Shown piece after piece: positions 33,601-40,121 of a stretch of DNA of 64,000 nucleotides. The position numbers were made by a program, and so were the translations under genes. This DNA comes from Nitrososphaerota archaeon. GTDB lineage: Archaea; Thermoproteota; Nitrososphaeria; Nitrososphaerales; Gagatemarchaeaceae. How positions within the stretch are numbered: the stretch's first letter is position 1; every line of letters begins with the position of its first letter. The stretch lies in the NCBI GenBank assembly GCA_016200045.1, contig JACQFN010000008.1, positions 1 through 64,000 on the forward strand. Direction: 5' to 3'. The notes under the pieces are model-generated. The model did no database searches and had not been told where the DNA came from. It worked only from the letters and a program-made list of their open reading frames with translations.

Positions 33601-33652
33601 AATAGGTATCAATAGGCACGTTAATATACCCTACTGCCTATACCTATTGATA
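33601..33652. promoter_or_regulatory. Divergent promoter and operator of the IS
   Basis: A central TTAATATACC (33621-33630) can act as TATA in both directions. On its left AATAGG occurs twice, 10 bp apart (33601, 33611). On its right TGCCTATACCTATTGATA (33635-33652) mirrors them; TATCAATAGG at 33607-33616 is the exact inverse of 33643-33652. Repeated short boxes at one-turn spacing are typical RHH operators. Confidence 0.65.
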
Positions 33653-33656
33653 TCAT

Positions 33657-33752
33657 ATGACCACCGAACAAGCCCGCTTCGAAATGACGAGGGACGAGTT
33701 CGAAGAGTGGGAAGCCTACCAAGAAAGGAAGAGGGAGATGGAGCGCGACTAA
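33657..33752 (+). CDS. 31-residue acidic ORF ahead of the transposase
   Basis: ATG 33657 to TAA 33752 encodes MTTEQARFEMTRDEFEEWEA and a charged helical tail. It begins about 27-30 nt after the TATA element, so it is the first possible product of the transposase transcript, and its stop lies 1 nt before ATG 33754. It may be a leader that couples translation of the transposase or a tiny regulator. Confidence 0.5.
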   Translation: MTTEQARFEMTRDEFEEWEAYQERKREMERD

Positions 33753-33753
33753 G

Positions 33754-34962
33754 ATGGGCGCCCTCTCCTTCCCCAAACTTTTGGAGGTTCGCGCTGTGAA
33801 AGGCAACCAGATTGCTCAGATTGAGGGACATGTCGAACGAGTCTCAGAGGGGCACTACCGCGTCCATTCACAAAGGTCGGACGCTTGGTATGATGTCTTT
33901 GCGACCGAGAAGGGGCTGAACTGTTCTTGTGCGGACTTCGTTTATCGCGCTGGCCTTCCGTTCTACAACGCCTCGCTCACCAAGCGCTTCAAGTGCAAGC
34001 ACATCTTCGCGGTCGAATTGTCCCACGCTCTGAGACAGGCTGTCGAAAGACAGGTCAAGATAGAGCTCGTGGGAGTCCAGACGTGCCTCTTCTGCTCTTC
34101 AAGCAAAGTCGTGAAGCATGGAGTCCTTCACAACCAAGGAGGGGACGTTCAGCGATACTCTTGCAAGGACTGCGGGAAGAGATTCACTCAGAACCTTGGT
34201 TTCGAGGGCATGAGGGCGAGCCCTCAGTCAATCACTCAAGCCATGCAACTCTACTTCACGGGCGAGAGTCTAAGGAACGTCCAGAAGTTCCTCAGGCTCC
34301 AAGGCGTGAACGTGTCCCACGTTGCAATCTACAAGTGGATTCGGAAGTATGTCGGGGTCATGGAGCGGTATCTTGACCAGATTACTCCGCAACTCTCGGA
34401 CTCTTGGAGGGCAGACGAATTGTATGTCAAGATTCGCGGGAACATGAAGTATCTCTTTGCGATGATGGACGACCAGACGCGGTTCTGGATTGCTCAGGAG
34501 GTCGCGGACAGCAAGGAGAAGCATGATGCTCGGAGCCTGTTCCACAAGAGCGCGGAGGTTGCGGGGAAGATGCCTCGCTTAGTGATAACTGACGGTCTCC
34601 ACGCGTATCGAGACGCCGCGAGGAAGGAATATCAGACGAACCACGGCCACTCTGGAGCCGTCCATGTCCGTGACATCGCTTTGAAGGGCGTGATTCACAA
34701 CAACAAGATGGAGCGCATGAACGGAGAGGTTCGGGACAGAGAGAAAGTAATGCGAGGACTCAAGCGGTCAGACACGCCGATACTGAAAGGGTATCAAATC
34801 TACCATAACTACATTCGACCCCACTCAGCACTTGGAGGAAAGACGCCAGCAGAACTCTGCGGGATAAACGTCCAAGGGAATAACAAGTGGCTGACTTTGA
34901 TTCAGAATGCCGCCCATGTCCAGTCAGTTAACAGCGAGACGAATACGGAGGACTCGGTCTGA
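33754..34962 (+). CDS. IS6/IS240-type DDE transposase with N-terminal SWIM zinc motif
   Basis: A 402-residue transposase. Domains in order: a SWIM-like motif (Cys57-x-Cys59 ... Cys81-x-His83), a zinc ribbon (Cys111/Cys114 ... Cys137/Cys140), a helix-turn-helix-like region (about 155-200) and the RNase H-fold catalytic core. Likely acidic residues are Asp221 (WRADELYVK), Asp280 (VITDGLHAY) and Glu320 (NNKMERMNGE). The C-terminus runs ALGGKTPAE and NKWLTLIQNA. Its 3' end contains the element's inner inverted repeat. The SWIM module on an IS6-type transposase is uncommon and may add DNA or protein binding. Confidence 0.9.
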   Translation: MGALSFPKLLEVRAVKGNQIAQIEGHVERVSEGHYRVHSQRSDAWYDVFATEKGLNCSCADFVYRAGLPFYNASLTKRFKCKHIFAVELSHALRQAVERQVKIELVGVQTCLFCSSSKVVKHGVLHNQGGDVQRYSCKDCGKRFTQNLGFEGMRASPQSITQAMQLYFTGESLRNVQKFLRLQGVNVSHVAIYKWIRKYVGVMERYLDQITPQLSDSWRADELYVKIRGNMKYLFAMMDDQTRFWIAQEVADSKEKHDARSLFHKSAEVAGKMPRLVITDGLHAYRDAARKEYQTNHGHSGAVHVRDIALKGVIHNNKMERMNGEVRDREKVMRGLKRSDTPILKGYQIYHNYIRPHSALGGKTPAELCGINVQGNNKWLTLIQNAAHVQSVNSETNTEDSV

Positions 34963-34993
34963 TGTCCTACCAAGTTAACAGAACCTTTTTCAG
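34915..34993. repeat. Right end of the IS: inner and outer inverted repeats, target duplication
   Basis: CATGTCCAGTCAGTTAACAG (34915-34934) is the exact inverse of the left inner repeat and lies within the transposase 3' coding region. CCAAGTTAACAGAACC (34970-34985) is the outer tip. TTTTTCAG (34986-34993) is the right target duplication. Inner-to-tip spacing is 51 bp here against 50 bp on the left. Confidence 0.92.
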
Positions 34994-35045
34994 AAAACCT
35001 TAAAGACACAGAGAAAGTCGGTTTTTTCAAGAGTTTACGCATAGT

Positions 35046-36302
35046 TTGGAAGTTAAGGTTCTGGGAGCCGCCAGGCAGGTCGGCCGCTCCGCGTTCCTCC
35101 TGTCGCACAAAGACAGCAAGATCCTGCTGGATTACGGGGCGATGACGACCAAAGTCCCTGGTTTCCCGATGCATGTGCCTCCGAAGGACATCAAGGCGAT
35201 TGTCCTCAGCCACGCGCACCTAGACCACTCGGGGGCAGCCCCGCTGCACTTCTTAGGAGGAAAGATGAAGATGCATGCGACCCCCGTCACGTCGGAGCTC
35301 TCCAACCTCCTGATACAGGATTTCATCAAGATCTCGGGCCAGTATCTCCCCTTCGAGTTCCTCGACCTGATGGCAATGAACTCGAACACGGTCAACCACG
35401 GTTACATGGAGCCGTTCCAGGTGGGGGACTTCACCGTGAGCTTCTACGACGCGGGGCACATCCCGGGCTCGGCGGTGATTGCAGTGGAGGCCGGGAACAA
35501 GAGGCTGATCTACACGGGGGACATCAACGGGGACGAAACGAACCTGCTTTCCGGGTCGTTGAAGAACCTGGGCGAGGCTGACATGGTGATCACGGAAAGC
35601 ACCTACGCCACTGCCGACCACCCGCACAGGTCAGAGGCAGAGCAGGGGCTCGTCGAGTTCGCCCGGACCGTAGTCGAAAGAGGAGGGGTGCTGTTGGTCC
35701 CTGCGTTCTCCGTCGGAAGGGCGCAGGAGATTGCGATGACCCTCGTAAAGTCAGGGTTCAGGCACCCAATAGCTATGGACGGGATGGCGCTGAAGGTCAA
35801 CGGGATACTGATGAGATACCAAGAGTATCTCAAGGACCCGACTGCTCTCAGAAGGACCCTCGAGACGATGGAAGAGGTGACGAGCTGGACCCAGAGGAGA
35901 AGGCTTGTCAAGAAGCCGGGCGTGGTCGTCTCCCCGGCCGGGATGCTAGTCGGAGGAGCTTCGATTTTCTACAACGAGCACCTCTCGATGGACGAGAAGA
36001 ACGGGATCGCCATCGTGAGCTTCCAGGTCCCGGGAACTCCCGGGAGGACCCTCATCGAGAAGGGACTGACGATATACAGAGGAAAGCCGACAAAGGTAAG
36101 GGCCGAGGTGAGGAGGTTCGACTTCTCTTCCCACAGCGGAAAGACCCCTCTCCTGAACGACCTGAAGGGGGTCGGAGGGTCTCCGAAGTTCCTCACCGTG
36201 CACGGCGAGGAAGCGTCTTGCCTGGCGCTCGCACAGGAGCTTCACGACGGGATGGGCGTTGAGGCCACTGCTGCGATGCCGGGACAAGAATTCGTAGTAT
36301 GA
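35046..36302 (+). CDS. Archaeal CPSF2-like beta-CASP nuclease
   Basis: A 418-residue metallo-beta-lactamase/beta-CASP protein predicted to process RNA 3' ends or degrade RNA. The zinc motif SHAHLDH is at residues 55-61. Later metal histidines are in DAGHIPGSA and the C-terminal FDFSSHSGK, with beta-CASP blocks VLLVPAFSVGRAQE and VVVSPAGMLVGGAS. There are no KH domains, so this is the short aCPSF2 type, not aCPSF1. It starts at TTG 35046. The new IS ends about 60 bp upstream, next to a CCTTAAAG box (34998-35005). Its stop overlaps the next ATG. Confidence 0.88.
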   Translation: MEVKVLGAARQVGRSAFLLSHKDSKILLDYGAMTTKVPGFPMHVPPKDIKAIVLSHAHLDHSGAAPLHFLGGKMKMHATPVTSELSNLLIQDFIKISGQYLPFEFLDLMAMNSNTVNHGYMEPFQVGDFTVSFYDAGHIPGSAVIAVEAGNKRLIYTGDINGDETNLLSGSLKNLGEADMVITESTYATADHPHRSEAEQGLVEFARTVVERGGVLLVPAFSVGRAQEIAMTLVKSGFRHPIAMDGMALKVNGILMRYQEYLKDPTALRRTLETMEEVTSWTQRRRLVKKPGVVVSPAGMLVGGASIFYNEHLSMDEKNGIAIVSFQVPGTPGRTLIEKGLTIYRGKPTKVRAEVRRFDFSSHSGKTPLLNDLKGVGGSPKFLTVHGEEASCLALAQELHDGMGVEATAAMPGQEFVV

Positions 36303-37183
36303 CCGAGCAGGAACCTGCGAGGAAACGCGTCACTCCGGTCAATCTAGTGAACGCAGTCGTCATCGTCGTCCTCATCCAGCTCGTCGCCCTCGGAATAACG
36401 TACGAGAACCTTCCTTCGTACACTGCTATCGTCGCATCGTCAGGGCCAACGTTCGCCCCCGCTGGAACCTCGGAGACAGGTTCTTTCCTCAACGCGTCGT
36501 TTCTGGTTGTGTTCGCGTTCGCCTCCACGCTCGGACTCCTCTGGGTACTGAGACGAAAGATGGTGTTCTCGTTCAAAGTCCTGATTTTCGCGTCTGTCGC
36601 AATCTCGGCGTTCCTCCTCACCTTCATAACGGCCGACAGCGTCTTGGCAGGCATCCTGCCGGTGGACCAGGAAGCCGCTCTCGATGTCGCCGTCTCGATG
36701 TCGGTAGTGGTCATCGTCGGTTACACCATTTTCATCAGGAACAGGCCGTGGCTTTCCTCAATCGTGCTCGCCTTCGTTGGGGCAGAGGTAGGGGCTTTCT
36801 TCGCAGGGACCCTCGACCTGCGGACTGCCCTCGTGCTCCCGGTCGTCTTCTCGGCCTACGACGTCTACGCGGTTTTCAAGGGCCCGCTGAAGCACCTCGT
36901 CGGGACCGCACCGGGCCTCGCGCTCAACGGGATGTCTGTCAAGCTTGGAGAATTCACACTAGGCCTCGGGGACGTTGTGTTCTATACAATGATCCCATCT
37001 CTTGCCCTTTTCCACACGGTAGTTGCGCCGACGGTTTCCCCGCTGGCCCCGGTCGCGGTCATTGCAGCCATCGACGCTGGGGTTCTGGCCACGCTGTTGT
37101 TGCTGACGAGGAAACGCCTACTCCCGGGCCTCCCCATCCCGATGATCCTGGGGGTAGGCGCGCTGGCCTTCTATCTGCTCTAG
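36299..37183 (+). CDS. Presenilin/SPP-type intramembrane aspartyl protease
   Basis: A 294-residue polytopic protein of peptidase family A22 (archaeal presenilin homologue). It has about nine hydrophobic segments. The three hallmark motifs are present: Tyr187-Asp188 (SAYDVYAVF), GLGD with Asp225 (LGLGDVVFY) and a PAL-like PGLP at 276-279. It should cut membrane-embedded peptides such as signal-peptide remnants. ATG 36299 overlaps the stop of the nuclease gene, so the two are co-translated; a functional link is not obvious. Confidence 0.9.
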   Translation: MTEQEPARKRVTPVNLVNAVVIVVLIQLVALGITYENLPSYTAIVASSGPTFAPAGTSETGSFLNASFLVVFAFASTLGLLWVLRRKMVFSFKVLIFASVAISAFLLTFITADSVLAGILPVDQEAALDVAVSMSVVVIVGYTIFIRNRPWLSSIVLAFVGAEVGAFFAGTLDLRTALVLPVVFSAYDVYAVFKGPLKHLVGTAPGLALNGMSVKLGEFTLGLGDVVFYTMIPSLALFHTVVAPTVSPLAPVAVIAAIDAGVLATLLLLTRKRLLPGLPIPMILGVGALAFYLL

Positions 37184-37378
37184 TCAGATCTCAACTACGG
37201 GGACCTTGGTCCCCTTCGTGAGCTCGTCCGCTTCCTCCGCAGTCGTCTTGAACGTGAGTAGACCTTCGGGGGTCCGTAGCTTCACCTTGGCTGAGTCGCC
37301 GGCCCTGACAATCCTGATTTCGGTGGCAGAATCCAACATCTTCTCAAACATCGCCTTTTCCTTCAACTCACGGGGCAT
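37184..37378 (-). CDS. rpl38e: Ribosomal protein L38e (eL38)
   Basis: A 64-residue protein starting MPRELKEKAMFEKMLDSATE, then VKLRTPEGLLTFKTTAEEAD, the pattern of archaeal/eukaryotic L38e, a large-subunit protein found in only some archaeal lineages including TACK groups. ATG 37378 is preceded at about 27 nt by a GCTTGAAAGC box (37402-37411). The open frame extends farther upstream, but homology starts here. Confidence 0.82.
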   Translation of the reverse strand: MPRELKEKAMFEKMLDSATEIRIVRAGDSAKVKLRTPEGLLTFKTTAEEADELTKGTKVPVVEI

Positions 37379-37469
37379 CTCGGTGAACGCCCCGGACAAC
37401 CTGCTTTCAAGCATTTCGCATCCGTGACCTTCGCTGCCCTCGTCATGTTTAACAGAACACGGGTGGGCA

Positions 37470-37829
37470 GTGGTTCGCTTGTCGATAAGAAGGAGAGTCT
37501 TCATGTTGAGACTGGGTATCTTCTTGATTTTCATCGCCATTATCGGGACATTCCCGATCCCTTGGCAACTGGGGCCCCTGGTGATTTTGCTGACCGCCTC
37601 CATGATTGTGGGACTCGTCTCAATCCTATACTACGTTTCCCCTTTTGTTTGGAAGAACAGAAGCTTCAGCGAGTTTTCCATTTCTGGAGAGCCGGATTAC
37701 GCCAGGGTGTGCCAGTCCTGTCGCTATGTAAACGATGGCCATCACGCCTTTTGCGCCAAGTGCGGCAAGGAACTTTCGAAGTGGGACATGCCCAATGACC
37801 CTTATGATTCCCAGCGCAGCGCAGTCTGA
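37470..37829 (+). CDS. Two-helix membrane protein with C-terminal zinc ribbon
   Basis: A 119-residue protein. Two helices (about 12-30 and 36-58) are followed by a cytosolic tail with CQSCRYVNDGHHAFCAKCGK, a four-cysteine zinc ribbon (about 81-100). GTG 37470 follows a GTTTAAC box at 37445-37451 at leaderless distance; ATG 37503 is an alternative. Similar small zinc-ribbon membrane proteins are common in archaea, without known function. Confidence 0.68.
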   Translation: MVRLSIRRRVFMLRLGIFLIFIAIIGTFPIPWQLGPLVILLTASMIVGLVSILYYVSPFVWKNRSFSEFSISGEPDYARVCQSCRYVNDGHHAFCAKCGKELSKWDMPNDPYDSQRSAV

Positions 37830-37951
37830 GTTAGGCGACCAACAGGGCCTTCGTCGCTTCTCGCCCTAGGGTTCTGTTAAGTTCTCGGTAGCTGGCTCGA
37901 AGTCGTCTCCCTGTTAAGCGTCGGTCGCTGACGTTGGTCTCCTCAAGTCTC

Positions 37952-38449
37952 TCATGAACTTACGATTAGTTGCCCGCTTTGCTCGAAGGCTTCAAGTGAG
38001 TCGAAGATGCCACTGTAGATTTGGAAAGTCCCTACCTGATTCGCACTAAAGGAGAATCTTTGGCTCTGATTCGGCCTCACTACGTTAGTCGTGGAATCAA
38101 AGTAATGGGCTATCTGGAATCCATGGGCCTGAATGTCGGTGTTGCACACCACCATGTTCACTGTCTGCCCCAGTTGGACATTTATCACGGGCCAATGAGT
38201 CTGAGGGACGCCGTGGTCTACGCTTTCGTTGTATCCCTTGCTGCTTGCTATGATGAGAAAGCCGCCCGCGGGCCTGACGCATGGAATTGAATTCGGAATC
38301 TGGTAGGTTCGATAGGCGTAGACTCCGAAAGCTATTCCTACCATCGCAACTAGTGCAACCGTGGCAATAACCCGCCATCTCAATGAGGAGAGTTTGGTGC
38401 GGGTGAGTCTTTTCTGTCTTTCGAGGCGTTCTGAATGAGAGTCAGCCAT
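37952..38449 (-). CDS. Membrane-anchored cupredoxin-fold protein lacking CuA ligands
   Basis: From ATG 38449 the protein has 165 residues: a charged N-terminus, one membrane helix (about 26-45) and a cupredoxin domain (about 60-165) clearly paralogous to the protein at 62059-62535. AHGFQIAHYF keeps the first His (109). The ligand loop reads YSGIFDSLEAFE where the relative has YCNIFCPVHKFM: Cys to Ser146, Cys to Asp150, His to Glu153, Met to Glu156. It can hardly bind CuA copper. The start overlaps the transposase fragment in another frame; TTG 38383 is an alternative. Confidence 0.68.
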   Translation of the reverse strand: MADSHSERLERQKRLTRTKLSSLRWRVIATVALVAMVGIAFGVYAYRTYQIPNSIPCVRPAGGFLIIASSKGYNESVDHGVPQTHWPVINVQLGQTVNMVVCNTDIQAHGFQIAHYFDSTTNVVRPNQSQRFSFSANQVGTFQIYSGIFDSLEAFEQSGQLIVSS

Positions 38450-38702
38450 TTGTTCTCCCCCCTCGACTTTGATTCCCGCGACCTCGGCGGGGGTCCTTCC
38501 ACCCAAGGGCCTCGTGAGGCCTCATGAAGTCATGGAATGGCTGATAGCCCTTCAGGATTGGGGTGTCCTTCCGCTTGAGCCCTCGCATCACCTTCTCCCT
38601 GTCTCGGACTTCACAGTTGAGCCGTTCCATCTTGTTATTGTGAATCTGCCCTCCGAGCCTGATGTCTCGGACGTGCTGGCTCTGGGGGCCTTTGTTCGCT
38701 AG
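38380..38702 (-). pseudogene. C-terminal fragment of an IS6-type transposase
   Basis: The minus strand reads QHVRDIRLGGQIHNNKMERL, REKVMRGLKRKDTPILKGYQ and PHEALGGRTPAE, then NKWLTLIQNA, nearly matching the last third of the intact transposase at 33754. One extra base in CTTGGGTGGAAGG (about 38503-38515) breaks the frame, and everything before about 38702 is missing. Confidence 0.85.
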
Positions 38703-38785
38703 AACTCCTTCACGAAGGGGGTTGACGCCACGTTTATTTACCTCAGAAAAAACGCAGGGTTCAGCGGTACCGAGAGACGCTAGGA

Positions 38786-39115
38786 TGTGAAAGAACGAGT
38801 TTCGGACGAGGGAATTACGGCCGCAGCGGCGGAAGTGGCGGCGGCGGCGGTTTCAGGTCCTTCAAGCCAAAGCCGGTTGAAGTAGGAAAAGAGTACGACG
38901 TCACCATTTCCGAGATCAGCAGGCGCGGTGACGGCATTGCGAAGATCGACGGTTTCGTCATTTTCGTTGCCGGCGCCAAGCAGGGCTGGCAGGGCAAGGT
39001 CAAGGTGACCCAGGTTGCCAACAGGTTCGCCACTGGTGCTCCAGTAGGCGCCGAGGGCAGTTCCGGGTCGACGGCCAGTTCCTCAACAAGCGAAAGCGAA
39101 CAGTCTGGGATGTAA
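38786..39115 (+). CDS. TRAM-domain RNA-binding protein with Gly-rich N-terminus (start unresolved)
   Basis: The frame ending at TAA 39113-39115 encodes SFGRGNYGRSGGSGGGGGF, then KPVEVGKEYDVTISEISRRG and DGFVIFVAGAKQGWQGKVKV, a single TRAM domain of the type thought to act as an archaeal RNA chaperone. The TATA-like TTTATTTAC lies near 38727-38735. No ATG, GTG or TTG is in frame between that box and the Gly-rich region; GTG 38788 is in another frame. Either a small indel hides the start or a non-standard codon is used. The start given is the earliest codon I would include. Confidence 0.7.
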   Translation, partial: CERTSFGRGNYGRSGGSGGGGGFRSFKPKPVEVGKEYDVTISEISRRGDGIAKIDGFVIFVAGAKQGWQGKVKVTQVANRFATGAPVGAEGSSGSTASSSTSESEQSGM

Positions 39116-39145
39116 GACCCCGTAAGGGGCTCTCTACAGTCGAAG

Positions 39146-39170
39146 GCGGCCAGTCCGCAAAGACTGCCGC
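39146..39170. terminator. GC-rich hairpin downstream of the TRAM gene
   Basis: GCGGC-C-AGTC and GACTGCCGC pair as a 9-bp stem with one bulge around a CGCAAA loop. It is followed by a T-rich stretch (TCTTCATTTTAC). It could aid 3'-end formation. Confidence 0.4.
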
Positions 39171-39253
39171 TCCGTCTTCATTTTACAATCGACGGTTTCT
39201 TTGCCCCAACGACCGGGGAAAGGATTAATTCTGGCAGCGGGGTCGATGAGGGC

Positions 39254-39682
39254 ATGGTCCTGTACGCAAGGGACATTGTCGAGAAGGACTTTCTCTCGCT
39301 CTCATCCCAGACCACGGTCTACAAGGCGGCCGAGGCGATGAAGAAGACGAAGCACGGGTTTGCCCTGATCGGGTCCACGGACCAGCCCGAGGGGATCGTG
39401 ACCGAGTGGGACATAGTTTCGAAGGTGGTGGCCGAGGGCCTCGACCCCGCCAAGGTCGCCGTGGGAGGGATAATGTCGACGGAGGTCGTGTCGGTCGAGG
39501 GGAACATCGGGATCGAGGCGGTCTCGCGGATGATGAACGATAGGGGGATAAGGAGGATGCTGGTCAAGGAGAACGGTGCGGTCCTCGGTTTCATAACATC
39601 GAAGACGATACTCGCGAGGCTTAACGAATACGTCGACAGGGTTTCATCACAGATAAGCCGCCTTCAGACCCCGTGGCTGTAG
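39254..39682 (+). CDS. CBS-domain pair protein
   Basis: A 142-residue protein made of two CBS motifs (about 5-60 and 70-130), the Bateman module that binds adenosyl nucleotides such as AMP, ATP or SAM. Typical segments are TVYKAAEAMKKTKHGFALIG, GIVTEWDIVSKVV, NIGIEAVSRMMNDRGIRRML and GFITSKTIL. ATTAAT near 39225-39230 precedes ATG 39254. As a stand-alone pair it probably regulates a partner; none is evident. Confidence 0.85.
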   Translation: MVLYARDIVEKDFLSLSSQTTVYKAAEAMKKTKHGFALIGSTDQPEGIVTEWDIVSKVVAEGLDPAKVAVGGIMSTEVVSVEGNIGIEAVSRMMNDRGIRRMLVKENGAVLGFITSKTILARLNEYVDRVSSQISRLQTPWL

Positions 39683-39697
39683 CCTGGTTCGATTGAC

Positions 39698-40120
39698 ATG
39701 AGAGTGTACATCTACGTGGACGGCCTGGCCATGCCGTCAAACCCGGGGACCGGGACGTTTGGATACGCCATATACGACGGGGACCGCAAGCTTTCCGAGG
39801 GGGAGGGGCTGGCTGGGTACGGGGTCACCAACAACTTCGCCGAATACACCGCGCTCGTCGAAGGCCTGAAGAGGGCGCGCGAACTCGGAATCGAGGGTGA
39901 CGTCGTCGTCAGGTCGGACTCCAAGCTCCTCGTGGGCCAGATGGGCGAAGGGTGGGAGGTCAAGGGCGGAGGGTACGTCTCGAAGCTGAAGGAAGCCCGC
40001 GACCTGACGAGGGAGTTCGGTTCGATATCGTTCGAATGGATACCAAGGGAGAAGAACGGCGAAGCGGACCTCCTGTCGAGGATAGCCTACGACAAGCACA
40101 AGCACGGCAAGCCGGGCTAG
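39698..40120 (+). CDS. rnhA: RNase HI-family ribonuclease
   Basis: A 140-residue type 1 RNase H that degrades the RNA of RNA-DNA hybrids. The catalytic residues are recognisable: Asp8 (YIYVDGLA), Glu49 (NNFAEYTAL), Asp72 (VVRSDSKLL) and Asp123 (NGEADLLS). It lies 15 nt after the CBS gene, so the two probably share a message. The short archaeal form has no N-terminal hybrid-binding domain. Confidence 0.88.
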   Translation: MRVYIYVDGLAMPSNPGTGTFGYAIYDGDRKLSEGEGLAGYGVTNNFAEYTALVEGLKRARELGIEGDVVVRSDSKLLVGQMGEGWEVKGGGYVSKLKEARDLTREFGSISFEWIPREKNGEADLLSRIAYDKHKHGKPG

Positions 40121-40121
40121 A

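Larger units (their letters stand above)
32538..34985 (+). mobile_element. Complete IS6/IS240-like insertion sequence with passenger genes (2448 bp)
   Basis: Bounded by perfect 16-bp inverted repeats and flanked on both sides by the 8-bp direct repeat TTTTTCAG, the duplication length expected for IS6-family transposition. The duplications are perfect, so insertion is recent. It is much longer than ordinary IS6 elements because, besides the transposase, it carries a ribbon-helix-helix gene, a membrane-protein gene and two small ORFs around a central divergent promoter. It landed about 60 bp before the start of the CPSF-like nuclease gene, next to its CCTTAAAG box. Confidence 0.92.
37870..38702 (-). 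mobile_element. Decayed relative of the IS, with a cupredoxin gene inside
   Basis: GGTTCTGTTAAG at 37870-37881 matches the tip of the intact IS, and a second CTGTTAAG at 37911-37918 stands about 40 bp inside, the same two-part end. Opposite this end is a C-terminal transposase fragment (38380-38702) homologous to the intact transposase. The other end and the N-terminal two thirds of the transposase are gone. The cupredoxin gene lies between tip and transposase fragment. Confidence 0.65.

Noticed and set aside
32624-33799. A 391-codon plus-strand open frame inside the IS
   Set aside because: It is antisense to the RHH and membrane-protein genes, has a mixed Arg/Pro/Ser-rich translation without domains, and crosses the divergent promoter.
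37445-37456. TTTAACAGAAC as a right-hand IS tip
   Set aside because: It resembles the TTAACAGAACC tip, but it also fits as the TATA box of the gene at 37470, and no partner tip or target duplication is found.
39111-39180. Small RNA or riboswitch after the TRAM gene
   Set aside because: There is one hairpin, but no recognised riboswitch core and no promoter of its own; a 3'-end hairpin explains it.
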